Shown in pieces: positions 16,102 to 24,353 of a DNA stretch of 64,000 nt (positions within the stretch are counted from its first letter, which is position 1; each line of letters begins with the position of its first letter). The translations under genes were made by a program, and so were the position numbers. The notes beneath the pieces are model-generated. The model made no database searches and was not told the origin of the DNA. It was given only the letters and a program-made list of their open reading frames with translations. Location: positions 744,001 through 808,000 of the forward strand of contig JAXLTC010000002.1 in the NCBI GenBank assembly GCA_046330255.1. The letters run 5' to 3'. Source of the DNA: JBBSBL01 sp046330255 (lineage in GTDB: Bacteria; Actinomycetota; Thermoleophilia; Solirubrobacterales; Solirubrobacteraceae).

Positions 16102-17085
16102 ATGGAGATCAGCGCCCCGGACGTCCAGGCGCAGGCGCCGACACTGCACGTCTCGCTGTCGCGGGTCGGCGTCACCGGGGTCGAGAAGGTCGTTCGGATC
16201 CGGCAGAACGGATCGGAGCAGCTGTTCGCGGCGACGCTCGACTGCTTCGTCGACCTGGGCCCCCGGCAGAAGGGCGCCCACATGTCGCGCTTCGAGGAGG
16301 TCGTCAACGCGGCCATCGGGGAGATCGTGCTCGGCGAGTCCTCGCTGCGGGCGGAGCGGCTCGCGGAGCGGATCGCGGAGCTCGTGCGCGAGCGCCAGGA
16401 CGCGCGCCGCGCGGAGGTCACGATCGCCGCGCGCTACCCGGAGCACAAGCCCGCGCCCCGGTCGGGGATCGCGACGCAGGAGATCTACACGCTGTTCGGC
16501 TCGGCGGTCGCCGCGGACTCGGGGACGCGGCGGATCGTCGGCGTCGCGGCGGCGGGCATGACGGCGTGCCCCTGCGCGCAGGAGCTCGTGGCCGGCCGCG
16601 CGCGGGAGCGCCTGCGCGATGGCGGCTTCGACGACGGGGAGATCGAGCGGGTCCTCGACGCCGTGCCGGTCGCGACCCACAACCAGCGCGGGCTCGGCAC
16701 GCTGCACATCGGCTGCCCGGCCGGCTGCGCCGAGGAGATCGAGGCCTCCGCGCTGCTGGAGATCGTCGAGAACGCGATGTCCTCCGAGATCTACGAGCTG
16801 ATGAAGCGCTCCGACGAGGCCTCGGTCGTCGAGAAGGCGCACCGCCGGCCGCGGTTCGTCGAGGACTGCGTGCGCGAGATGATCGCCGGGGTGATCACGC
16901 GCTTCGACGGGATCGGCGACGACGCCTGGATCTCCGCTCGCCAGGAGAACCTCGAGACGATCCACCAGCACAACGTCGCCGCGGAGCGGTGGGGGCTGCT
17001 CGGGGAGCTGCGCCACGAGCTCGCCACCGGCGAGCATCCGCAGCGCGCGACCACACGCGAGGCGTGGCTGGAGGGCGCGGGCTGA
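16102..17085 (+). CDS. mptA: GTP cyclohydrolase MptA/FolE2 family (COG1469)
   Basis: Protein of 327 residues, the size of the archaeal-type MptA and bacterial FolE2 metal-dependent GTP cyclohydrolases. These open GTP as the first step of pterin (folate or methanopterin) synthesis. Family marks are LHVSLSRVGVTGVEK at the N-terminus, the catalytic-Cys block GMTACPCAQE (about residues 155-164), HNQRGLGTLHIG with paired histidines, and NAMSSEIYELMKRSDE. The C-terminal HQHNVAAE motif is intact. No other pterin gene is adjacent. The start shows a leaderless arrangement. Confidence 0.88.
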   Translation: MEISAPDVQAQAPTLHVSLSRVGVTGVEKVVRIRQNGSEQLFAATLDCFVDLGPRQKGAHMSRFEEVVNAAIGEIVLGESSLRAERLAERIAELVRERQDARRAEVTIAARYPEHKPAPRSGIATQEIYTLFGSAVAADSGTRRIVGVAAAGMTACPCAQELVAGRARERLRDGGFDDGEIERVLDAVPVATHNQRGLGTLHIGCPAGCAEEIEASALLEIVENAMSSEIYELMKRSDEASVVEKAHRRPRFVEDCVREMIAGVITRFDGIGDDAWISARQENLETIHQHNVAAERWGLLGELRHELATGEHPQRATTREAWLEGAG

Positions 17086-17089
17086 GCGC

Positions 17090-17662
17090 TCAGCCGGCGC
17101 CGGACGTGCGGCGCTCCGCGCGCGAGCGGCGCGTCTCCTCGAGCGTGCGGCGCAGCCCGAAGGCGTAGTCCAGGCCGGACGCGACGGTCACGGCGACCGT
17201 GACGTACACGAGCGCGTCCAGCCACGCCGGGCTTCCGCTCGTGAGGATCAGCGCGAACACCATGGCGACCTGAAGCACGGTCTTGGCCTTGCCGAACGCG
17301 CTCGCGGCGATCACGACGCCCTGCGCACCGGCGGCGGCGCGGAGCGCGGTGACCGCGAACTCCCGCGCGATGATCACCATCGCCACCCAGGACGCGACCC
17401 GGCCCAGCGAGACCAGCGCGAGCAGCGCGGCGATGATCAACAGCTTGTCGGCGATCGGATCCATGAGCTTGCCGAACGTCGTCACCGCCCCGCGCGAGCG
17501 CGCGAGGTAGCCGTCCACCGCGTCCGTCAGCGACGCGACCGCGAAGACGATCGCCGCGAGCACGTCGCCGTTCGAGGTCTCGTCGAGCAGCGCGACGACG
17601 AGCACCGGCACCAGCAGGATCCGGATCGTCGTCAGCAGGTTGGGCAGGTTCAGCGAGGCCAC
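17090..17662 (-). CDS. pgsA: CDP-diacylglycerol-glycerol-3-phosphate 3-phosphatidyltransferase
   Basis: Membrane enzyme of 190 residues that makes phosphatidylglycerophosphate, precursor of phosphatidylglycerol and cardiolipin. It contains the complete CDP-alcohol phosphotransferase signature DG-x2-AR-x8-G-x3-D-x3-D in DAVDGYLARS...GKLMDPIADK (about residues 45-70). LNLPNLLTTIRILLVP at the N-terminus is typical of PgsA. GTG 17662 gives the normal length and lies 10 bases after TAGTCT; a longer frame would overlap the upstream transporter gene. It is convergent with mptA, with stops 4 bases apart. Confidence 0.88.
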   Translation of the reverse strand: MASLNLPNLLTTIRILLVPVLVVALLDETSNGDVLAAIVFAVASLTDAVDGYLARSRGAVTTFGKLMDPIADKLLIIAALLALVSLGRVASWVAMVIIAREFAVTALRAAAGAQGVVIAASAFGKAKTVLQVAMVFALILTSGSPAWLDALVYVTVAVTVASGLDYAFGLRRTLEETRRSRAERRTSGAG

Positions 17663-17672
17663 GGCCGCAGCG

Positions 17673-17678
17673 AGACTA
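17673..17678 (-). promoter_or_regulatory. Putative -10 element of pgsA (TAGTCT)
   Basis: TAnnnT hexamer 10 bases before GTG 17662. Its TAG is also the stop codon of the upstream permease gene. Confidence 0.35.
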
Positions 17679-18434
17679 CGCCTTGAGTCGCCGGCCGGTG
17701 GAGAAGAGCCATGCGCTCCAGGCCACCACACCCGCCGTCAGCGCCGCGGTGATGGCCAGCGACAGGGCGATGCTGACGTCGCTCGTGCCGAGGAAGCCGT
17801 AGCGGATCGCGGCGATCATGTAGACGAGCGGGTTGGCGTGGGAGATCTCGCGCCATGGCTCCGGCAGGCGGTCGATCGAGTAGAAGACGCCGCCGAGGAA
17901 GCTCAGCGGCAGGATCACGATGTTCTGCACGAACCCGGCGTGGTCCCAGGTCTGCGCGTAGATCCCGACCACGACGCCCAGCGAGCTGAACAGCGTCAGC
18001 GCGAGGGCGACCGCGACCGCCAGCTCGAGCGGGTGGCGGACCGGCACCGCGACCACGAGCGCGGCGGCGGCGAGCAGCAGCACCCCGATCAGCAGCGCCC
18101 GCACGGCGCCGCCGAGCGAGAGCCCGAGGTTCACCTCCCAGGAGCGCATGGGGGCGGCCAGCACGTCGTGGATGTAGCGGTCGAACCGGGCCTGGAAGAC
18201 CGACGAGGAGTTGTTGGCGTATGCGGCCTGCACCATCGCCATCGTCAGCAGCCCGGGAACGATGAACTGCTCGTAGGGGATCCCGTCGACGTGCTTGATG
18301 CGGCCGCCGAGCGAGAGCCCGAACACCAGGATGAAGAGGAACGACGAGAGCACGGGCGCCGCGATCGTCTGCGACCACAGCTTCAGCACCCGCAGCACCT
18401 CGCGCGCGGCGAGCCAGCGAAGCGGCGTGCTCAT
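17676..18434 (-). CDS. ABC-2 type transporter permease (DrrB-like)
   Basis: Six-helix permease of 252 residues. Hydrophobic segments include IAAPVLSSFLFILVFGLSL, FIVPGLLTMAMVQAAYAN, ALLIGVLLLAAAALVVAV, LAVAVALALTLFSSLGVVVG and IVILPLSFLGGVFYSI. NPLVYMIAAIRYGFLG is the ABC-2 membrane signature. The ATG at 18434 overlaps the TGA of the ATPase gene as ATGA, so both are translated together. Likely an exporter of a drug or lipid; the substrate cannot be read from sequence. Confidence 0.88.
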   Translation of the reverse strand: MSTPLRWLAAREVLRVLKLWSQTIAAPVLSSFLFILVFGLSLGGRIKHVDGIPYEQFIVPGLLTMAMVQAAYANNSSSVFQARFDRYIHDVLAAPMRSWEVNLGLSLGGAVRALLIGVLLLAAAALVVAVPVRHPLELAVAVALALTLFSSLGVVVGIYAQTWDHAGFVQNIVILPLSFLGGVFYSIDRLPEPWREISHANPLVYMIAAIRYGFLGTSDVSIALSLAITAALTAGVVAWSAWLFSTGRRLKA

Positions 18435-19174
18435 CTCGGGCTTCCCATCGCCTTCACGTAGACGTCGGCGAGCGAGTCGGCCGCGTATCGGGAGCGCAGG
18501 CCGTCCGCGGTGTCGCGCGCGATCAGGCGGCCGTCGCGGATCAGCGCGATGTCCTCGCAGAGCTCGTCGGCCTCCTCGAGGTAGTGGGTCGTGAGCAGGA
18601 TCGTGGTGCCCGCGCCGTGCAGGCGCCGGATGTAGCGCCACAACTCCATGCGCAGCTCGAAGTCCACCCCCGCGGTGGGCTCGTCGAGGATCACCAGCCG
18701 CGGCTCGTGCATCAGCGCGCGCGCGAGAAGGAGCCTGCGGCGCATCCCGCCCGAGAGCTTGGGGGCGCGGACGCCGGCCTTCGCGCGCAGGTCGAAGGTG
18801 TCCATCATCTCCCGCGCGCGTCGCACCGCCTCGGCGCGGGCCATCCCGTAGTAGCCGCCGTGATAGACGAGCGTCTCCTCCACGTCGAGGAAGCGGTCCA
18901 GGTTCACGTCCTGCTCGGCGAGGCCGACCAGCCGCCGCGCCCGCCGGTCGCCGCCGGGATGGCCGAAGATCCGGATCTCGCCGGCCGTCACCCGGATCAG
19001 GTTGCAGACCGCGCTGATCAGCGTCGTCTTGCCGGCGCCGTTGGGCCCGAGCAACCCGAAGAACTCGCCGTCGGGAACGATCAGGTCGAAGCCGTCCAGC
19101 GCGAGGAAGCCGTCGTCGTAGCGCTTGGTGAGCCCGCGCAGCTCGAGCGCGGGAGCTTGATCGGCGGCGGCCAT
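18431..19174 (-). CDS. ABC transporter ATP-binding protein (DrrA-like)
   Basis: Nucleotide-binding subunit of 247 residues paired with the permease that follows. Walker A is GPNGAGKTT, the signature LSGGMRRRLLLARAL, Walker B LVILDEPTAG, and the switch His lies in LLTTHYLEEADEL. The ATG at 19174 is preferred over 19180 because a TAGCCT element lies 9 bases before it and only 3 before the other. The two-gene operon architecture matches daunorubicin-resistance-type exporters. Confidence 0.88.
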   Translation of the reverse strand: MAAADQAPALELRGLTKRYDDGFLALDGFDLIVPDGEFFGLLGPNGAGKTTLISAVCNLIRVTAGEIRIFGHPGGDRRARRLVGLAEQDVNLDRFLDVEETLVYHGGYYGMARAEAVRRAREMMDTFDLRAKAGVRAPKLSGGMRRRLLLARALMHEPRLVILDEPTAGVDFELRMELWRYIRRLHGAGTTILLTTHYLEEADELCEDIALIRDGRLIARDTADGLRSRYAADSLADVYVKAMGSPR

Positions 19175-19183
19175 CGCCATCCG

Positions 19184-19196
19184 AGGCTAGAAGGTC
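19184..19196 (-). promoter_or_regulatory. Promoter of the ABC exporter operon (GACCTTC-TAGCCT)
   Basis: TAGCCT preceded directly by GACCTTC. The same seven bases precede the TAGGGT of clpP at 20224-20236, and a one-base variant precedes the mptA TAGGGT. Confidence 0.4.
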
Positions 19197-19230
19197 GGCG
19201 CCGCGGGCCCTCACGCGCGATCATGTGGGC

Positions 19231-20220
19231 ATGCGCGCGATGGTCCTGGACGAGCCGGGCCGGCCGCTCCGCGCGGCCGAGCTGCCCGACCCCGAGCCCG
19301 GTCCCGGCCAGGCGCTGCTGCGCGTGAGCGCCTGCGGCGTGTGCCGGACCGACCTGCACCTGCTCGACGGCGAGGTGACGGTGCCGAGCCCGCCGGTCGT
19401 GCCCGGCCACGAGATCGTCGCCACGGTCGAGCGCGTGGGCGACGGCGCGGAGCTCGAGCCGGGCGCCCGGGTCGGCGTCCCGTGGCTCGGCTGGACCTGC
19501 GGGCGCTGCCGCTGGTGCCGCTCGGGGCGCGAGAACCTCTGCGACCGCGCGCGCTTCACCGGCCGCGACATCGACGGCGGGTACGCGGAGCGCTGCGTCG
19601 CGGACGCGCGCTACTGCTTCCCCCTGCCCGAGGCCTATCCGGACCTCCAGGCGGCGCCCCTGCTGTGCGCAGGGCTGATCGGGCACCGGGCGCTGCGAAT
19701 GGCCGGCGATCCGGGGCGGCTCGGCCTCTACGGCTTCGGAGCCGCCGCGCACATCGTCTGCCAGCTCGCCACCTGGGAGGGGCGCACGACCTACGCGATC
19801 ACGCGCCCCGGCGACGGCGCCGCCCAGGAGCTCGCGCGGGAGCTCGGCGCCGCCTGGGCGGGCGGCTCGGACGAGCCGCTGCCGGACGAGCTCGACGCCG
19901 CGCTGATCTTCGCCCCGGCGGGCGAGCTGGTCGCGCTCGCGCTTCGCGCCTGCGCGAAGGGCGGGACCGTGGTCTGCGCCGGGATCCACATGAGCGACAT
20001 CCCGTCCATCCCGTACGCGGAGCTGTGGGGCGAGCGATCGATCCGCTCGGTCGCCAACCTGACGCGCGCCGACGGCGAGGAGCTGCTCGCGCTCGCGCCG
20101 CGCGTACCGGTCCGGACCACGGTCACCGGCTATCCGCTGTCCGCGGCCAACGAGGCGCTCGAGGACCTGCGCGAGGGCCGGTTCGCCGGCGCGGCCGCGC
20201 TGATCCCGCGGGACCCCTGA
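19231..20220 (+). CDS. Zinc-dependent alcohol dehydrogenase (MDR superfamily)
   Basis: Protein of 329 residues. The catalytic zinc site is CGVCRTDLHLLDG plus PGHE. The structural zinc lobe is CGRCRWCRSGRENLC, with all four cysteines present. The coenzyme domain shows GLYGFGAAAHIVCQLA, a degenerate GxGxxG. The pattern is that of the AdhA-like zinc dehydrogenases of actinobacteria and mycobacteria that oxidise primary alcohols with NAD(P). ATG 19231 is chosen; a GTG two codons earlier is possible. It is divergent from the ABC exporter. Confidence 0.86.
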   Translation: MRAMVLDEPGRPLRAAELPDPEPGPGQALLRVSACGVCRTDLHLLDGEVTVPSPPVVPGHEIVATVERVGDGAELEPGARVGVPWLGWTCGRCRWCRSGRENLCDRARFTGRDIDGGYAERCVADARYCFPLPEAYPDLQAAPLLCAGLIGHRALRMAGDPGRLGLYGFGAAAHIVCQLATWEGRTTYAITRPGDGAAQELARELGAAWAGGSDEPLPDELDAALIFAPAGELVALALRACAKGGTVVCAGIHMSDIPSIPYAELWGERSIRSVANLTRADGEELLALAPRVPVRTTVTGYPLSAANEALEDLREGRFAGAAALIPRDP

Positions 20221-20230
20221 GACGACCTTC

Positions 20231-20236
20231 TAGGGT
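20231..20236 (+). promoter_or_regulatory. clpP promoter -10 (TAGGGT), leadered
   Basis: TAGGGT is preceded by GACCTTC. It is followed by a leader of roughly 30 bases carrying AGGAG (20261-20265), 10 bases before the ATG, so clpP has a conventional ribosome-binding site. Confidence 0.5.
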
Positions 20237-20275
20237 TCAGCGCGCCCGGACCCCTTCGCAAGGAGCCCGTCCCCC

Positions 20276-20857
20276 ATGCCCCTCGTGCCCATGGTCATCG
20301 AGCGCACCGCCCGCGGCGAGCGCGAGTTCGACATCTACTCGCGACTGCTCAACGAGCGGATCATCTTCCTCGGCCAGCCGATCGACGACACGATCGCGAA
20401 CCTCGTGGTCGCCCAGCTCCTGCATCTCGAGTCGCAGGACCCGGACAAGGACATCTCGATCTACATCAACTCGCCCGGGGGCTCGGTCTACGCCGGCCTC
20501 GCGATCTACGACACCATGCAGTTCATCAAGCCCGATGTCGCGACGATGTGCGTCGGTGTCGCGATGTCGATGGGATCGCTGCTGCTCACCGCCGGCGCGA
20601 AGGGCAAGCGCATGGCGCTCCCGAACTCGCGGATCCTGATCCACCAGCCCTCTGCCGGCTTCGAGGGGCAGTCGACCGACATCGAGATCCACGCGCGGGA
20701 GATCCTCGACACCCGCGGGCGGATCGACGCGGTCTACGCCAAGCACACGGAGCAGAGCGTCGAGCAGGTCCACGCGGACATGGAGCGCGACCGCTTCTTC
20801 ACGCCCGAGCAGGCCCGCGAGTACGGCCTGATCGACCGCGTGATCAAGACGCACTGA
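20276..20857 (+). CDS. clpP: ATP-dependent Clp protease proteolytic subunit
   Basis: Serine protease of 193 residues that forms the barrel degraded-protein chamber with ClpX/ClpC. The catalytic Ser is in GVAMSMGSLLL, the His in RILIHQPSAG and the Asp in YGLIDRVI. The oligomerisation and gating regions are normal (YINSPGGSVYAGLAIYDTMQ). This is a single copy here, without clpX or a second clpP alongside, whereas many actinobacteria carry tandem clpP genes. It overlaps the convergent PLP-enzyme gene by 14 bases. Confidence 0.94.
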   Translation: MPLVPMVIERTARGEREFDIYSRLLNERIIFLGQPIDDTIANLVVAQLLHLESQDPDKDISIYINSPGGSVYAGLAIYDTMQFIKPDVATMCVGVAMSMGSLLLTAGAKGKRMALPNSRILIHQPSAGFEGQSTDIEIHAREILDTRGRIDAVYAKHTEQSVEQVHADMERDRFFTPEQAREYGLIDRVIKTH

Positions 20858-21785
20858 GCGCGGCGGGCGGCGCCGGCCCCGGGAAGGACCGCGGGCGGCG
20901 TACGGCGCGCCTGTGCAACTCCTCGTCGATGTTCGCGCCGGAGACGATGACCACGACCGGGCCCTCGGCCCGGACTCTGCCCAGTGCGGCGAGCGCGGCG
21001 CCCGCCGCGCCCTCGGCGCGGATCCCCGCCGCCGCGTAGGCGCCCACGCCGGCCGCGATCTCGCGCTCGGAGACCATGACGACGTCGTCAACGAGCGGCC
21101 GCAGCGTCTCCACGGCGATCGGCACGGCGACCCGGACGGCGAGGCCGTCGGCGAACGTCTCGCAGCGCCGGCTGCGGACCGGCCCCCCCGCCGCGAGCGA
21201 GAGCGCCATGACCGGCGCGGCCTCGGCGACCGCGACGACCAGCCGCGTCGCGGGCGCCGCATCGGCCAGCTCGAGCCCGACGCCCGCCGCCAGCGCGCCG
21301 TTGCCGAGCGGGGCGATCACGGCACCGGGAGGCGCCGGCGACTGCTCGAGGATCTCGGCCGCGATCGCGCGGTAGGCCTCGTACTGCGCGGGCTCCGCCC
21401 CGTCCTCGAAGAACCGTGCCCCGCTCTCGCGCGCGAAGGCCACGGCCGCCGCCTTGGCCTCATCGAGGTCGGCTCCGGTGAGGCGCACCTCGGCGCCGAG
21501 CTCGCGCATCCGCTCCAGCTTGGTCGCGCTCGCACCGGCGGGCGCGAACACGACGGCGCGCAGGCCCGCGCGACCCGCCGCCCACGCCGTGGCGGCGCCG
21601 TGGTTGCCCGTCGAGGCGGTCACGACCGCCGTGGCGCCGGCGTCCCGCAGCCCGGCGACGACCGGCTCCGCGCCCCGCCACTTGAAGGCGCCCAGCGGGT
21701 GGAGGTCCTCCCGCTTGAGCCACAGCCCGGCGCCGTCCGCGAGCCCCGCCGGAGCGCGCTCGAGCGGCGTGGCCGGGCTCCTCAC
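20844..21785 (-). CDS. PLP-dependent threonine/serine dehydratase-like enzyme
   Basis: Fold-type II PLP enzyme of 313 residues. The Schiff-base lysine is in PLGAFKWRGA (about residue 35), the phosphate loop in ASTGNHGAATAWAA, and the C-terminal SGANIDEE is typical of threonine/serine ammonia-lyases. The N-terminal LKREDLHPLGAFK matches the family start. No ACT regulatory domain is present, so it is a catabolic-type or racemase-like member. The GTG start directly follows the FAH-gene stop by one base, indicating a two-gene operon. Confidence 0.85.
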   Translation of the reverse strand: MRSPATPLERAPAGLADGAGLWLKREDLHPLGAFKWRGAEPVVAGLRDAGATAVVTASTGNHGAATAWAAGRAGLRAVVFAPAGASATKLERMRELGAEVRLTGADLDEAKAAAVAFARESGARFFEDGAEPAQYEAYRAIAAEILEQSPAPPGAVIAPLGNGALAAGVGLELADAAPATRLVVAVAEAAPVMALSLAAGGPVRSRRCETFADGLAVRVAVPIAVETLRPLVDDVVMVSEREIAAGVGAYAAAGIRAEGAAGAALAALGRVRAEGPVVVIVSGANIDEELHRRAVRRPRSFPGPAPPAALSAS

Positions 21786-21786
21786 C

Positions 21787-22578
21787 TCACCCCGCCACGA
21801 CCCGGTGCTCGATCGCCCCCAGGCGCTCTATCTCGATGCGCACCACATCGCCGTCGGCCAGGAAGCGCGGCGGGTCCATCGCCATGCCCACGCCGCTCGG
21901 CGTGCCGGTCAGGATCAGGTCGCCCGGCTCGAGCGTCACCGCCTCGGCTATGAACGCGACCAGGCGCTCGACGCCGAAGACGAGGTCCGAGGTGCGGGCG
22001 TCCTGGCGGAGCTCGCCGTTCACCCAGGTGCGCAGCCTCAGCGCCTCGGGGTCGGGTACATGCTGAGCTGTGGTGATCCACGGCCCCCAGGGGCAGAACG
22101 TGTCGGCTCCCTTGGCGCGGGTCCACTGCGGCTCGCGCCGCTGGAGGTCGCGCGCGCTGACGTCGTTCGCGACCGCGTATCCGGCCACCCGGCCGCCGGC
22201 GCCCATCACGATCGCCAGCTCGCCCTCGTAGTCCAGGCGCCGCACCACCGCCGGGCACACGACCGGGCCGTCCGGGGCCGCCGACGCGCCGGGCGGCTTG
22301 GTGAAGACGATCGGCTGCTCGGGCGGCTCGCCGCCGGTCTCGGCGACATGGCGCGCATAGTTGAGGCCGATCCCGAAGATCATCCGGGGGCGCGGCACCG
22401 GCGCCAGCAGGCGCACGTCCTCCAGCGGCCAGCGCTCGCCGCGCGCGGGCGCGAGACTCCCCGACGCCAGCCGGTCGACCACCGCCGAGGAGTCCTCGAA
22501 GGCCACCGCCTCCTCGCCGCTCGCCTCGCCGCCGACGGGCACGGCGCGGCCGGGCGGGACGAAGGTGATCAGGCGCAT
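21787..22578 (-). CDS. Fumarylacetoacetate hydrolase family protein
   Basis: Protein of 263 residues with the FAH C-terminal fold. The metal-binding DYEGELAIVMG lies near residue 108. GIGLNYARHVAETG and KPPGASAAPDGPVV form the substrate loop, and GTPSGVGMAMDPPRFL is the conserved C-terminal block. Members hydrolyse C-C bonds of beta-diketones or decarboxylate oxo-acids in aromatic or sugar breakdown. A TAGACT lies 9 bases before the ATG without a Shine-Dalgarno site. Co-transcribed with the PLP enzyme, suggesting a small catabolic unit. Confidence 0.88.
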   Translation of the reverse strand: MRLITFVPPGRAVPVGGEASGEEAVAFEDSSAVVDRLASGSLAPARGERWPLEDVRLLAPVPRPRMIFGIGLNYARHVAETGGEPPEQPIVFTKPPGASAAPDGPVVCPAVVRRLDYEGELAIVMGAGGRVAGYAVANDVSARDLQRREPQWTRAKGADTFCPWGPWITTAQHVPDPEALRLRTWVNGELRQDARTSDLVFGVERLVAFIAEAVTLEPGDLILTGTPSGVGMAMDPPRFLADGDVVRIEIERLGAIEHRVVAG

Positions 22579-22587
22579 CGCGGCGCG

Positions 22588-22593
22588 AGTCTA
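22588..22593 (-). promoter_or_regulatory. Putative leaderless -10 element (TAGACT)
   Basis: Nine bases before the FAH-family ATG. Its TAG doubles as the stop codon of the preceding gene. Confidence 0.45.
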
Positions 22594-23037
22594 GGCGTGC
22601 GCCTCATCCCCCGCGTGCTCGGCCTCGACGTGGGTGACGGGCAGCCCGAGACCGCGGGCCTTGCTGACCAGGTCGAGCCGCAGCCAGCGCGAGACGCGCG
22701 CCGGAAGCGTGGAGATGATGATCTCGTCCGGGCGCCCGAGGTTGACGGCGTCCTCGATCGCGGCGAGCGGCTCGGGGACGCCGACCGCGCCGGTGACCGG
22801 CGAGCTCGCGGCCTCCGAGAGCTTCGGAAGCGCCGCGTCGAGCGCCTCCTGCGCCTCCTCGCGCCCGCGTGTGTCGTCCTCGGGGTCCGCGAGGCGCGCG
22901 AGGCCGTGCACCGACGCCGGCACGACGAGGTGGAACGTGGCCGGCCCGCGACGGGCGCGCTCTCGCACGGCGTCGACCAGGCCGGGAGTTGCCGCGGTGC
23001 GGTTGGCGACGACGAGGACCTTGGCCGGATCGGACAC
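22591..23037 (-). CDS. Small UspA-like alpha/beta protein of unknown function
   Basis: Protein of 148 residues. The opening KVLVVANRTAATPGLVDAVRERA and the central DEIIISTLPARVSRWLRLDL are consistent with a Rossmann-like HUP/universal-stress fold. The glycine-rich ATP loop (GxxGHS) of true UspA is missing. GTG 23037 is preceded by GGAGGTGG about 4 bases away, a clear ribosome-binding site. It is divergent from the histidine kinase. No defined function. Confidence 0.72.
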   Translation of the reverse strand: MSDPAKVLVVANRTAATPGLVDAVRERARRGPATFHLVVPASVHGLARLADPEDDTRGREEAQEALDAALPKLSEAASSPVTGAVGVPEPLAAIEDAVNLGRPDEIIISTLPARVSRWLRLDLVSKARGLGLPVTHVEAEHAGDEAHA

Positions 23038-23139
23038 TGACCCACCTCCGGGCTCGAACGGTTGTCGGCCGGCGACGCTAGCGCGCGCTCGCCGCGCGGG
23101 CAAGGGGCGCCGTCTTGCATGGTCGCGGCGGGGAATGGG

Positions 23140-23145
23140 TACCGT
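23140..23145 (+). promoter_or_regulatory. Putative leaderless -10 element (TACCGT)
   Basis: TAnnnT hexamer exactly 7 bases before GTG 23153 of the histidine kinase, with no Shine-Dalgarno site. Confidence 0.5.
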
Positions 23146-23152
23146 GGGACCG

Positions 23153-24352
23153 GTGCGCGCGGAGGTACATGCTCGCGGTGGCGCGTTCGCGCTGGGCGCG
23201 CTGCTCGGCGCCACCGGCGCGGCGGCGGTCGCCCGGCGCAGGGGCCGCCGCGCCCAGGATCGCGCCGAGCTCGAGCGAGCGCTGCGCAGCGCTCGCGACA
23301 CGGCCGGCGCCTTCCGGTCGGTCATCGACGCTGCGCCGGATCCGATCGCGCTGCTCGACGCGACGGGCACGGTCCGCGTGGAGAACCCGGCGATGCGCCG
23401 CGTCCGCCTGGCGGTCGAGCGCAGCGCGGGCCGGGAGGGCTTCCGCCGCGCGTTCGCCGTCGACGGATCGGGACCGGCACTGGAGATCCGCGACGAGGTG
23501 GAGCTTCCGGGCCGCAGCGCGCTGTACGCGCGCTACGTCGGCCCGGTGCGCGACACGCGCGGCGACCTGGTGGGGCGCCTCGTCGTGCTGCGCGACGTCA
23601 CCGGCGAGCGCGAGGCTGATCGCCTCAAGGACGAGTTCTTCGCGCTCGTCTCGCACGAGTTCCGCACGCCGCTGACCTCGGTGATCGGCTACGTGGAGCT
23701 CGTCCTGGACGACGAGCAGCAGCCGGTGACCGAGGAGCACCGCCACTTCCTATCCGTCGTCGATCGCAACGCCACGCGCCTGCTGCGGCTCGTCGGAGAC
23801 CTGCTGTTCGCAGCCCAGGTCGAGGCGGGCCGGCTCCAGCTCGAGGTCGGCGAGATCGACCTGGCCGCGATCGCGCGCGACGCGCTGGAGGCCGCGCGTC
23901 CCGTGGCCGAGGACCGGGAGATCGTGCTCGCGGCCGACATCGCCGAGCTGCCGAGGTGCCGCGGGGACCACGACCGGCTCGGCCAGGTGCTCGACAACCT
24001 CGTCTCCAACGCGCTCAAGTTCACCGACGTCGGAGGGACGGTCGCGATCCGGGTGGCCGCCGAGGGTGAGCGCGCCGTGATCGAGGTCTCCGACAGCGGT
24101 CCCGGCATCCCGCCCGAGGAGCAGCACCTCCTCTTCGAGCGCTTCTTCCGCGCCACGACCGCGACCTCGCGGGCGATCCCGGGCGTCGGCCTGGGACTGA
24201 CGATCGTGCGCGCGATCGTCGAAGCGCACGACGGCCGGGTCATGGTGCGGAGCGCCGACGGCGAGGGCGCGACGTTCCGCGTCGAGCTGCCGCTGTCGCT
24301 CCCGAGCGCGGGCGAGGAGGAGGCGCGCGGCGGCAGCGGGGTCGCGCTCTAG
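23153..24352 (+). CDS. PAS-domain sensor histidine kinase
   Basis: Protein of 399 residues. A short hydrophobic N-terminus (GGAFALGALLGATGAAAVA) may be one membrane anchor. A PAS-like sensor follows (about 55-160, SVIDAAPDPIALLDATG). The HisKA domain carries the phospho-His in ALVSHEFRTPLTSVIGY (about residue 175), and the HATPase has NLVSNALKF, SGPGIPPEE, LFERFF and GVGLGLTIVR. GTG 23153 is fixed by TACCGT 7 bases upstream. The partner response regulator lies tail to tail, with one base between the stops. Confidence 0.9.
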   Translation: MRAEVHARGGAFALGALLGATGAAAVARRRGRRAQDRAELERALRSARDTAGAFRSVIDAAPDPIALLDATGTVRVENPAMRRVRLAVERSAGREGFRRAFAVDGSGPALEIRDEVELPGRSALYARYVGPVRDTRGDLVGRLVVLRDVTGEREADRLKDEFFALVSHEFRTPLTSVIGYVELVLDDEQQPVTEEHRHFLSVVDRNATRLLRLVGDLLFAAQVEAGRLQLEVGEIDLAAIARDALEAARPVAEDREIVLAADIAELPRCRGDHDRLGQVLDNLVSNALKFTDVGGTVAIRVAAEGERAVIEVSDSGPGIPPEEQHLLFERFFRATTATSRAIPGVGLGLTIVRAIVEAHDGRVMVRSADGEGATFRVELPLSLPSAGEEEARGGSGVAL

Positions 24353-24353
24353 C

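Noticed and set aside
22591..23037. Typical universal stress protein annotation
   Set aside because: The ATP-binding glycine signature is missing, so only a UspA-like fold is suggested.
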